DNA from: Treponema sp. | GTDB lineage: Bacteria; Spirochaetota; Spirochaetia; Treponematales; Treponemataceae | Reading direction: 5' to 3' | Assembly (NCBI GenBank): GCA_017619795.1 | Contig: JAFZRP010000045.1 | Coordinates: 1 to 44,109, forward strand | Length of the DNA: 44,109 bases | Shown: piece by piece, positions 16,274 to 24,747 of the stretch | Layout: each line of letters starts with the position of its first letter | Position numbering within the stretch: position 1 is the stretch's first letter | Notes under the pieces: model-generated | What the model was told of the DNA's origin: nothing | Seen by the model: only the letters and a program-made list of their open reading frames with translations | The model's database searches: none | Program-made: the position numbers and the translations under genes

Positions 16274-17674
16274 ATGAATAAAAAATGTCAGGTATTTACA
16301 CCGAAAGATTATGTAGAAAAATTAATTTCTTGTATAGAATATGCAAATCCCTATGGAAAGAAACTATTGGAGAATTCTTGTGGAGTTGGGAATATTCTTG
16401 GATCCATCGTAAAAAAATATATTGATAATTGTAAAGCATTGAATTTTTCAAAGAAAAAAATAGCTCAGGGATTAGCTAGTGATATATATGGTGTTGAAAT
16501 TGATTTTGAAGCATATCAAGAATGCATAAATAATTTGAATTCTATATTATTAGCAGAAGAAATTCCGTTTGTTAATTGGCAAATATTTAATCTAGATTTT
16601 TTTGATTGGAACCCAAATTGTAAATTTTCTTATATTATTGGAAATCCTCCGTATATAACTTATCAAGAACTTCCAGAGGAAGATAGAGTTTATTTGAGAA
16701 AAACATATAAATCTTGTTCAAAAGGAAAGTTCGATTATTGTTATGCATTTATAGAAAAGAGTATAGAACTGTTAAATGATGAAGGAAAATTTGCTTATTT
16801 AATTCCTAGTAGTATATTTAAAACAGTTTATGGATACAATCTAAGAAATATATTGATATCACATTTAGTTGAAATAGATGATTTTTCTGATTATCAAATC
16901 TTTGATAAGATTCTTGTAAAATCTTCTATTATTTTATATGACAAAAATTGTAATAATAAATATTTTTATTATAAAAATAATAGTAAAAAAAGAAAAATCC
17001 TTAAAAAAAATGTATCTGAAAAATGGTGTTTTAATACTAGTAATACGAAAAAAATACGATTTGGGGATTTTTTTTTAGTAGCACATAGTGTTGCAACTCT
17101 ATGTAATTCTGTTTTTATTTTAGATGAGTTTATAGAAAATGAGGATTGCATACTTTCAAAAGGATTTAGTTTCGAGAGAAATTGTATAAGGGATGCGGTT
17201 TCTCCTAAAGATATGCATTATAATAAAAAGGCAAAAATTATTTTCCCATATTATTATGAGAATGGATACTTAAAACATTATACAGAATCAGATTTTCAAT
17301 ACCGTTTTCCTAATACATTTCAATACTTATTTGATAATAGAAAGGCATTGGATAAAAGAAAAAGTGATTTAAATAGTCTGTGGTTTGAATACGGACGTTC
17401 ACAAGCTTTATCAAAAATAAATAAAGAGAAACTAATTATTTCAACAATAATTACAGATAAAATAAAACTTTATAAAGTATCAGAAAATGCTATTCCTTAT
17501 TCAGGTTTGTATATACTTAGCAAATCTAATTTATCATTAGATTTTGCAAAACAAATTTTGGAATCAAAGGATTTTATGGATTATGTTATGAATATTGGAA
17601 TACATATTACAGGAAATTCTATAAGAATTACATCGAAAGATATATTGAATTATAAATTCGATTTTGAGGATTAA
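16274..17674 (+). CDS. DNA adenine N6-methyltransferase, Eco57I-like
   Basis: Probable N6-adenine DNA methyltransferase. QVFTP (6-10) is the N-terminal motif X seen in type I/IIG-like methylases. LLENSCGVGNILG (31-43) is the SAM-binding motif I with Asn-Ser instead of the usual Asp-Pro. GVEID (73-77) is the acidic motif II. IIGNPPYITYQ (NPPY at 124-127) is the catalytic motif IV. The C-terminal half (about 230-460) would recognise the target sequence. There is no N- or C-terminal nuclease domain, and the 466-residue length is about half that of Eco57I-type fusions. It is the first gene of a four-gene unit with a GHKL ATPase, a receiver protein and an HNH nuclease, so it most likely protects host DNA. 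Confidence 0.85.
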   Translation: MNKKCQVFTPKDYVEKLISCIEYANPYGKKLLENSCGVGNILGSIVKKYIDNCKALNFSKKKIAQGLASDIYGVEIDFEAYQECINNLNSILLAEEIPFVNWQIFNLDFFDWNPNCKFSYIIGNPPYITYQELPEEDRVYLRKTYKSCSKGKFDYCYAFIEKSIELLNDEGKFAYLIPSSIFKTVYGYNLRNILISHLVEIDDFSDYQIFDKILVKSSIILYDKNCNNKYFYYKNNSKKRKILKKNVSEKWCFNTSNTKKIRFGDFFLVAHSVATLCNSVFILDEFIENEDCILSKGFSFERNCIRDAVSPKDMHYNKKAKIIFPYYYENGYLKHYTESDFQYRFPNTFQYLFDNRKALDKRKSDLNSLWFEYGRSQALSKINKEKLIISTIITDKIKLYKVSENAIPYSGLYILSKSNLSLDFAKQILESKDFMDYVMNIGIHITGNSIRITSKDILNYKFDFED

Positions 17675-17681
17675 TATAAAT

Positions 17682-20144
17682 ATGAAAAAAATTGAATTTC
17701 AAGTAAGTGCTAAAACGGCACGACTAATTGGTAGGGAAAATATATCAGATGTATCTGGTGCACTGTTAGAACTTATTAAGAATGGATACGATGCTGATGC
17801 AGATTGTTCGTTAATTAAATTATCTATACCATTTTTATCTATTCCTGAAAAATTAACATATTCACAGAAGGAACAGTATTTTAGTAATATAGATTTTGAT
17901 AGTTACTATGATATTGGAAATGGTGAATATGTTTTAAAAAGCAAATTAGATTCAGAAATTTTAGAAAAACTAACTAATTATATTCTTTCACTCTGTAAGA
18001 TTTATATTGTAGATAATGGTTGTGGTATGAGTTATGAAACTCTGACTACTACGTGGATGAATATTGGTACAAATGATAAAGAAGTTAATATATATAGCGA
18101 AAAGAAGAAAAGAATAAAAACGGGGGCAAAAGGGATAGGAAGATTTGCTCTAGATAAGCTTTCGACAAAAACCTCTGTTATTACTAAAACAGAAAAAGGA
18201 AAATGTTATGAATGGACAATAAACTGGAATCAATTTGATAAAGCCAGTTTATTAGGGCAGGTAAAAGCTGTGTTAAATGATTATGAAATAGATTTTAAAA
18301 CAACAATAAATAACATTTTTGGTGATCTTTCGAATAATTATACTTGGGAGTCTGGAACTTTAATTATTCTTAATCCATTACGAGAGTTTTGGGATATACA
18401 TAATTTTGAAATACTTTGTAATAATTTACAAAATATTAATCCATATAATTCTGTAGATAAATTTGAAGTAAAAATTAATAACGAATATTATAGCAAATAT
18501 TCATTTGATTCATCAGATAATTTAATTTCATCTGATAATTATGATTATAATATAACTGCTGATTATGATGGATTTAATGGTATAACAATAAACTTGAGTA
18601 GAAATGAAATTGATATTGAGAAAAAAAGTGTAAACATAAAATTACCTGATAACACTTTAAGAGAGTATTCGTTAGATAGTTTTTGGTCTAAAGAATTATT
18701 TAAGAATGCAAAATATAATAAAAATGATTATTCAAATACAGTTACATTTAATTATTCAATATCTGATATTCCAAGTTTCGAAAACTATAATTCAAAAACT
18801 ATAAAGGAATTAGGAAAATTCTCTCTTAATCTTTTTTATTCTAAAAATACTAAAAGTACCGTAGAAATTGTAAAGTCATTTAATTTAAGAGAAAGAAAAC
18901 AAATTTTAAGAAATTATTCTGGAATAAAAATATATCGAGATGGTTTTAAGATGAAAGGATATGGAGATGCTGGAGTATTTAAAGATTGGCTTCAATTATC
19001 TGAAAGAGTAGCAAAGAGTCCGGCAGCTGCATCGCATCAACAAGGGTATTGGAGAGTTATCCCAAATCAGATTTTTGGATACGTATCTATAAGTCGAATA
19101 GATAATAAGAACTTGTATGATAATGCAAACAGAGAAGGAATGGCTATTAATAGTACATATTCATTGTTTGTAGATATTATTCATTTTATTATTTCTAAAT
19201 TTGAATTTGATAGACAAAGACCTTTAAGAGAGTTTGCAGCTTGGACAGAGCAAATAAAAAAGCCTTTTATACAAAAAGATGTTGATACTTTTAGTGCTGT
19301 AAAAGAAGAAAAAGAGTTAGGAAAAAAGAATGAATCTTTAACAACCGAACAATTAAAAGATGCTGTATATTATCTTGGAAAATATAGAGAAAATGATATT
19401 GCAACACAACAATTGTTAATGGTTCTTAGTTCTGTAGGCGTGTTAGCACAAACTTTTGCACATGAAATTTCGAATATTGGTACTGATTTAGGAAGTAGAG
19501 GACAACTATTAGAATCTTCAATAAATTATATTTTGGATGGAAAAGAATATGAGGGTGATGAAGACTTTAACCCATATACACGTTTGGAGCGACTTAATAA
19601 AACAGACTTGCTGTTATCAGAATGGGTTCAAATAATGATGGATTCTGTGAAACAGGATCATTTTGTTGTGAATAATATTTCATTATCTGAGTTTTTATTA
19701 CATATAGAAGTTTTGTGGAAGAATCTTCTAGATAAGAAGAAAATAAAAATTGAAAATAAAATAGATATGGATAATTTGATTATTGCTGTTCCATTAGTTG
19801 ATTTGCATCTTATTGTAAATAATTTTATATTAAATTCAGCTTATTTTTTAGAGCAATCTGAAACAGCTCGAATTATTACATTTCATTTATATGAATCTGA
19901 TGGAAATATTATACTTGATATGGAAAATACTGGTCCTGAATTGGATTCACGATACAATAATGAACCTGATAGAATATTTGAGCCAAGAGAATCGACAAAA
20001 ATAATTAATGGACAAGAAGGAACGGGACTTGGGTTATGGATTGCAAAAGAAGCAGTGTTGCGTAATAATGGAGAAATACATACAGTTCCTGTAAAAGATG
20101 CATTCCTGATTCGTATTACATGGCAAAAAAAGGAGATTTTATGA
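17682..20144 (+). CDS. Double GHKL protein: HSP90/MORC-like ATPase plus histidine-kinase core
   Basis: 820 residues with two ATP-binding modules of the GHKL superfamily. The N-terminal module has LLELIKNGYDADAD (E30, N34), DNGCGM (111-116) and TGAKGIGRFALDKLS (147-161), like HSP90, MutL and MORC ATPases. The C-terminal module looks like a histidine kinase: SVGVLAQTFAHEISN with H594 resembles the phosphorylated His of the dimerisation helix, followed by NNFILNSAYF (N718), DMENTGPEL (D746) and GQEGTGLGLWIA (780-785). The ATG at 17682 is 8 bases after the methyltransferase stop, with GAGGA upstream, and is preferred over a TTG at 17664. The stop overlaps the receiver gene (ATGA). The arrangement suggests phosphotransfer from H594 to that receiver. 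There are no membrane helices, so sensing would be cytoplasmic. Confidence 0.8.
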   Translation: MKKIEFQVSAKTARLIGRENISDVSGALLELIKNGYDADADCSLIKLSIPFLSIPEKLTYSQKEQYFSNIDFDSYYDIGNGEYVLKSKLDSEILEKLTNYILSLCKIYIVDNGCGMSYETLTTTWMNIGTNDKEVNIYSEKKKRIKTGAKGIGRFALDKLSTKTSVITKTEKGKCYEWTINWNQFDKASLLGQVKAVLNDYEIDFKTTINNIFGDLSNNYTWESGTLIILNPLREFWDIHNFEILCNNLQNINPYNSVDKFEVKINNEYYSKYSFDSSDNLISSDNYDYNITADYDGFNGITINLSRNEIDIEKKSVNIKLPDNTLREYSLDSFWSKELFKNAKYNKNDYSNTVTFNYSISDIPSFENYNSKTIKELGKFSLNLFYSKNTKSTVEIVKSFNLRERKQILRNYSGIKIYRDGFKMKGYGDAGVFKDWLQLSERVAKSPAAASHQQGYWRVIPNQIFGYVSISRIDNKNLYDNANREGMAINSTYSLFVDIIHFIISKFEFDRQRPLREFAAWTEQIKKPFIQKDVDTFSAVKEEKELGKKNESLTTEQLKDAVYYLGKYRENDIATQQLLMVLSSVGVLAQTFAHEISNIGTDLGSRGQLLESSINYILDGKEYEGDEDFNPYTRLERLNKTDLLLSEWVQIMMDSVKQDHFVVNNISLSEFLLHIEVLWKNLLDKKKIKIENKIDMDNLIIAVPLVDLHLIVNNFILNSAYFLEQSETARIITFHLYESDGNIILDMENTGPELDSRYNNEPDRIFEPRESTKIINGQEGTGLGLWIAKEAVLRNNGEIHTVPVKDAFLIRITWQKKEIL

Positions 20145-20779
20145 TTTATACAATAGGTCTTATTGATGATAATGAAGAACAATTGTCTGATATCAGGGCT
20201 GCTATAAAAACAAATAAAACAAGAGATATAGAGATAAATTTTAAATCTTACCTAATTCCCCAAGATTCAGAAAATGCAATAAATGTTTTGCTTAATGAAA
20301 TTATAGAAGATGTAAAAGAAGGAAAAGTACATTCTTTAATCATTGATTATAAAATAGTTGTTTTAGAAAAAATTATAAAGGGGTCTGAACTTTTGAATCT
20401 TGTTAAGAAACACTTATCAAATTTTCCAGTTATTATTCTAACAGAGATTCCAGAAGAAAGCAAAAAACCTAACTTTATAGATTCTGACAAGGTTTATATT
20501 AAACGAGATTTTCTAAAAGTAAAAGAAGATTATTCGAAAGAAAAAGTAAATAATATTATAGATAGTATTGAAAAATACGTGAGTCAGAAAGATTCTTTAT
20601 TGGTAAAACTAATAGAAAATCAGAACAGTATAAATTCTAGTTCTGATAAAATTTCAAAGATTCAAGAAATTATAGAGATAGAAAACCAGCTTTCAAGTTT
20701 TATTCCTATGAATATAACTCAGGCAGATAAGAGTATTGATAAAATGAAAATTGCAAATTTGATAGAATTAATAATCTAA
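20141..20779 (+). CDS. Response-regulator receiver protein without a DNA-binding domain
   Basis: The 212-residue product starts at the ATG that overlaps the previous stop (20141-20144) and has AGGAG just upstream. It carries a receiver domain: acidic pair D9-D10 (GLIDDNEE), phosphoacceptor D69 (LIIDYK), T101 (ILTE) and K121 (YIKRDF). After residue 140 there is only a helical, coiled-coil-like segment (VSQKDSLLVKLIENQ and onward) and no helix-turn-helix. It probably transmits a signal by protein contact, for example to the HNH nuclease or the methyltransferase. The pairing with a kinase in the same overlapping unit supports a dedicated phosphorelay. Confidence 0.8.
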   Translation: MIYTIGLIDDNEEQLSDIRAAIKTNKTRDIEINFKSYLIPQDSENAINVLLNEIIEDVKEGKVHSLIIDYKIVVLEKIIKGSELLNLVKKHLSNFPVIILTEIPEESKKPNFIDSDKVYIKRDFLKVKEDYSKEKVNNIIDSIEKYVSQKDSLLVKLIENQNSINSSSDKISKIQEIIEIENQLSSFIPMNITQADKSIDKMKIANLIELII

Positions 20780-20800
20780 ACGATATCTTGGAGAAATAGA

Positions 20801-21424
20801 TTGAAATATAAGTTTAAGAATCATGAAATAAAACGTACTTGTGATAAGGCTTTTAATGATTATTCAAGTTATAAATCTTACTTAATGAAAGACTTTTCTG
20901 ATAGGTGTGCATATTGTAATCTTTTTGATAAAAGTATTGGAATAAGTTTTGAAATAGATCACTATATTCCTAAAAAAGCTTTTGAAAATAAAAGGCCTGA
21001 ACTTCTTTCATTATATGATAATTTAGTTTATTCGTGTAAAAAATGCAATCAGATAAAAGGTTCTCAATTTAAAGGTGATGTTTATTCTGTTCCTCTAAAT
21101 AATGAATTATTCTATAATCCATCAGTTGTTGATTATAATACCATTTTTTATATAGATGAATTTGGAACAATTTCATCAGATGATGAAAAAGGGCAATCCA
21201 TGATTAATTTATTAAAACTTTATCGTCCGATAAATAATTTGGCATGGATATGTGAAAAATTAAATGAGAGTCGATTCAGATTAAACGAAAAAATGTCCAT
21301 TTTAGATACTTCATCGGATGCATATAAATTCTACAAAGAAATTAAGAACACAATTACAGAATTATATGCTGATTTAAGAGATTATTTTATTGCAAACTAT
21401 AATGAAATTGGGGTATATAATTGA
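20801..21424 (+). CDS. HNH endonuclease
   Basis: 207 residues with a complete HNH/beta-beta-alpha-metal site: CAYC (C36, C39), EIDHYIPKKAF (D53, H54), N74, then SCKKCN (C79, C82, N83) and QIKGSQF. The four cysteines would hold a structural zinc. The layout resembles the HNH nucleases found with ATPases in defence systems such as PtuB of Septu, but the partner here is a GHKL protein rather than an ABC-type PtuA. The start is a TTG: GGAG at 20790-20793 is 7 bases before it, and the next ATG would remove part of the fold. It follows the receiver gene by 21 bases and ends the unit; a terminator follows at 21552. It is the likely effector that cuts unmodified or invading DNA. Confidence 0.85.
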   Translation: MKYKFKNHEIKRTCDKAFNDYSSYKSYLMKDFSDRCAYCNLFDKSIGISFEIDHYIPKKAFENKRPELLSLYDNLVYSCKKCNQIKGSQFKGDVYSVPLNNELFYNPSVVDYNTIFYIDEFGTISSDDEKGQSMINLLKLYRPINNLAWICEKLNESRFRLNEKMSILDTSSDAYKFYKEIKNTITELYADLRDYFIANYNEIGVYN

Positions 21425-21551
21425 GATTGTGATATAAGATTTTTTGTTAAGTGATTTTTTATATTTTCTATAAAAGCGAAAAAGACCTTTTTAAGGCTAT
21501 CATCAAAACTCTGAATACATATGTAAACAGTATATAGTTTAAGTAATAAGG

Positions 21552-21580
21552 AACTCTGTCTGATACGGCAGAGTTTTTTA
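21552..21580 (+). terminator. Rho-independent terminator after the HNH cassette
   Basis: AACTCTGTC (21552-21560) pairs with GGCAGAGTT (21567-21575, one G-T pair), followed by a T-rich run (21574-21579). The stretch before it (21425-21551) holds no gene that I can support. Confidence 0.8.
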
Positions 21581-21626
21581 TTTTTAACTTTACTTTTCTC
21601 TTGTATTATGATTAAAATACTGTTAT

Positions 21627-21648
21627 ATTGGTATTGTATAATACCGAT
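21627..21648 (+). promoter_or_regulatory. Palindromic operator over the -10 box of the TAC operon
   Basis: ATTGGTATT (21627-21635) and AATACCGAT (21640-21648) form an inverted repeat with one mismatch around GTAT. A TATAAT (21637-21642) sits in its centre, 20-odd bases before the GTG start. A repressor bound here would block the promoter, as expected for autoregulation by the antitoxin with its helix-turn-helix. No strong -35 box is visible. Confidence 0.6.
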
Positions 21649-21664
21649 ATATAAAGAGGAATAA

Positions 21665-22009
21665 GTGAATAATATCATTGCAGCACAATTATTCATTAAA
21701 AGATTAAAATCTCTTCTTACGAATCATAAAGAAAGAGTTACTTTTGATCCCAGGAATCAAAAGACTCAATTATTTTTGATGCAGGAAGGAATGAATACTG
21801 ATGATGTTTTTGCTTATTTGGAAAAGCTGGAGCCTTCGAATTATTTTGATGGCCCTAAAGATGATCATAATGGAACTCCTGGTTATGTTATGATGTTTTT
21901 ATATCCGTATAGAGAAACTAGAATTTACATTAAATTAAAAATATGGGAAGATGTTGATGGAGATTCTGGTGTAGTAATTTCATTTCATGAGGAAGGTGAA
22001 TATGATTAA
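21665..22009 (+). CDS. MqsR-like toxin of a toxin-antitoxin-chaperone module
   Basis: 114 residues. The C-terminal half, RETRIYIKLKIWED followed by VVISFHEE, matches the end of MqsR toxins (YLKITV...LIVSFKE), which are ribosome-independent mRNA interferases. The N-terminal KRLKSLL and the segment MNTDDVFAYLEKLEPSNYF fit the family's helix before the sheet. The start is a GTG with AGAGGA 4 bases upstream. The stop lies inside the antitoxin start region (overlap of 8 bases with the ATG at 22002). The position, size and next two genes support the toxin role. Direct proof of RNase activity is not in the sequence. Confidence 0.72.
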   Translation: MNNIIAAQLFIKRLKSLLTNHKERVTFDPRNQKTQLFLMQEGMNTDDVFAYLEKLEPSNYFDGPKDDHNGTPGYVMMFLYPYRETRIYIKLKIWEDVDGDSGVVISFHEEGEYD

Positions 22010-22688
22010 AATGTCTTGTCCTTACTGCGAAGCAATTCATGAAGTTCGTAAAATTAAACGTAACGAAAGTATTGTGTTTAAGGGAAAAAATATAAGTTAC
22101 GAAGCTGTGCATTATGAATGCAGTAATTGTCATGAGATTTTTGATTCTGCTCAAATGATGGATGAAAATTTGCTTGCAGCAAGAGAAGCTTATGAATTGC
22201 AGGAAGAGTCTGTAAGTCCTGCTAAAATCATATCTATTCGTGAAAGTTATAATGCAAGTCAGAAAGCTTTTGGTCTTATTCTTGGTATGGGAGAATTGAC
22301 TATTAATTCTTATGAACAGGGCAAGTCTATTCCAATGTCTTCTAACCGTTTGCTTTTGCATCTTTCTGAAAATCCACTTATTTTCTTTGAAATGTATGAA
22401 AGGAATAAAAACAAAATTGGCGCAATTCAACGTGAACGAATTGAGTCATCTGAGGCTTTTAAAAAGTGTAATAAGTGGGGTGGACTGGAAAGCTTATACA
22501 ATCATCTTACTGATTCAGAAAGACAGATTATTGAAAACCGAACAGACGTTTCTGAAACATCTGTAACTCATATTGTAACAACTATGGTTAGAAATGAAAT
22601 TGATAAACCTAGTTTTGAAATCTACGCTGGTTCAGAAGAGATTGATTCAGGAAAGTTTGAAACAAAAACTGATTTAGGAGTTGCATAA
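22002..22688 (+). CDS. MqsA-like antitoxin with chaperone-addiction tail
   Basis: The 228-residue product has an N-terminal zinc-binding domain (CPYC at 6-9, CSNC near 40) and an HTH domain (SQKAFGLILGMGELTINSYEQGKSIP), the two-domain layout of MqsA/YgiT antitoxins. MqsA of E. coli is about 130 residues, so here there are some 100 extra C-terminal residues. In TAC systems such extensions make antitoxin stability depend on the SecB-like chaperone encoded next. The zinc domain should bind the toxin and the HTH the palindrome at 21627-21648. An upstream ATG at 21987 is possible (233 residues), but 22002 overlaps the toxin stop more naturally. The stop overlaps the next start (TAATG). Confidence 0.8.
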   Translation: MIKMSCPYCEAIHEVRKIKRNESIVFKGKNISYEAVHYECSNCHEIFDSAQMMDENLLAAREAYELQEESVSPAKIISIRESYNASQKAFGLILGMGELTINSYEQGKSIPMSSNRLLLHLSENPLIFFEMYERNKNKIGAIQRERIESSEAFKKCNKWGGLESLYNHLTDSERQIIENRTDVSETSVTHIVTTMVRNEIDKPSFEIYAGSEEIDSGKFETKTDLGVA

Positions 22689-23119
22689 TGGATAAAGATT
22701 TATTTGCAAAGTTTATACAAACTATTTCTCTTTCTACAATTCAGCCTACAAAAATTGATATTGAATGCTCTGGTGAGATTCCAAATGGCGAAGTATCTTT
22801 GCAGATTAGCTGGAGAATGATGTATCCTAATAATGAGCCATATAGAATTGTTGATAATAATTTCCAGCTGGCTCCAATGTTTGATATTTCTATTTCTTAT
22901 GAGAATCAGATTGTTTATTCCCATAAATCCATTTTTCAAATTGTAATGCTGATAATTGATAAAGAAGTATTTGATGAATTATTGAAAGATGAAGAAATAA
23001 TTTCATATTTTAAGGATAAGCAAATTCTAAAAACTCTATGGCCAATTATCCGGCAACAAGTTTTGGATGGATTATCTCGTTTATCATTACCTCCAGTTTC
23101 TCTTCCTTGGATTGTATAA
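22688..23119 (+). CDS. SecB-like TAC chaperone
   Basis: 143 residues with a SecB fold signature: GEVSLQISWRMMYP, NNFQLAPMFDISISYENQIVY, a helical region rich in Lys/Asp, WPIIRQQVLDGLSRLSLPP and a C-terminal VSLPWIV, corresponding to SecB's ending of FPP and LPP type. It is the third gene of a toxin-antitoxin-chaperone operon. In characterised TAC systems the chaperone binds the antitoxin tail and lets it fold and neutralise the toxin. The ATG overlaps the antitoxin stop. No other export gene is near. It shares only the fold with the chaperone at 8600. Confidence 0.75.
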   Translation: MDKDLFAKFIQTISLSTIQPTKIDIECSGEIPNGEVSLQISWRMMYPNNEPYRIVDNNFQLAPMFDISISYENQIVYSHKSIFQIVMLIIDKEVFDELLKDEEIISYFKDKQILKTLWPIIRQQVLDGLSRLSLPPVSLPWIV

Positions 23120-23198
23120 GTTTTAACGGGTCTTTTACATTCAAAATCTAATTATTGGAATTTCACAAAGAGCTCATTGTACCTGAACTATCTCCTCC

Positions 23199-23232
23199 TT
23201 TTCAAATTCCTTTTCTTATATTATAATATAAT
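23199..23232 (+). promoter_or_regulatory. Promoter region of the rmlACB operon
   Basis: Two overlapping TATAAT boxes (23222-23227 and 23227-23232) lie 25-30 bases before the rmlA start. A weak -35 (TTTTCA, 23199-23204) fits the first with a 17-base spacer. The position right after the TAC module implies that rmlACB does not depend on rmlD's promoter. Confidence 0.4.
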
Positions 23233-23256
23233 CACTCTAACATAAAAGGAGTCTCT

Positions 23257-24129
<873 letters not shown>

Positions 24130-24143
24130 TACAGGAAAATAAT

Positions 24144-24746
24144 ATGTCATTCGATTTTACAACCTGCCGTCTTACCGATGGCACCGAAATAAAAGGTCTC
24201 TACGAAATCCAGCCAAAAATCTTTGGCGACTCCCGTGGTTACTTTATGGAAACCTACAGCGAGCGTGATTTTTTTGCCGCAGGACTTACAATGAAGTTTG
24301 TTCAAGATAATCAGTCAAAATCTAGCAAGGGCGTACTCCGTGGACTTCATTTTCAAACTCAGCACCCCCAGGGAAAGCTTGTCCGGGCTCTGGAAGGCAA
24401 GGTTTACGATGTCGCAGTAGACCTCCGCTGTGGTTCTCCAACCTTTGGCAAATACTACGGCGTAATCCTCGATTCTGAAAAAGCCAATATGTTCTATATT
24501 CCAGAAGGCTTTGCCCATGGTTTTTACGTTTTATCTGACGAAGCCATTTTTACCTACAAATGCACCGACTTTTACGACCCAAAGGGCGAGGGCGGTTTGA
24601 TGTGGAATGATTCTGCAATTGGAATCGACTGGAAAGCGGTTGCACCGGATGTAAATCCACTTTTAAGCGAAAAGGACGGAAAACATCCTGCCTTTGACCC
24701 AAATAAAAAATACTTTGATATAAATGGAAAATGGATTGGAGATTAA
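24144..24746 (+). CDS. rmlC: dTDP-4-dehydrorhamnose 3,5-epimerase
   Basis: Epimerises C3 and C5 of dTDP-4-dehydro-6-deoxyglucose. Cupin-fold RmlC signatures are IFGDSRGYFMETY, FVQDNQSKSSKGVLRGLHFQ (catalytic His in GLHFQ), the VAVDLR segment, and IPEGFAHGFYVLSDEA. The length of 200 is usual. It is the second gene of the rmlACB operon, and only 1 base separates its stop from the preferred rmlB start. Confidence 0.94.
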   Translation: MSFDFTTCRLTDGTEIKGLYEIQPKIFGDSRGYFMETYSERDFFAAGLTMKFVQDNQSKSSKGVLRGLHFQTQHPQGKLVRALEGKVYDVAVDLRCGSPTFGKYYGVILDSEKANMFYIPEGFAHGFYVLSDEAIFTYKCTDFYDPKGEGGLMWNDSAIGIDWKAVAPDVNPLLSEKDGKHPAFDPNKKYFDINGKWIGD

Positions 24747-24747
24747 A

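Noticed and set aside
20801..21424. HNH gene and GHKL protein as a Septu (PtuA/PtuB) system
   Set aside because: The HNH protein is PtuB-like, but the ATPase partner has GHKL motifs, not the Walker A and signature motif of the PtuA ABC-type ATPase.
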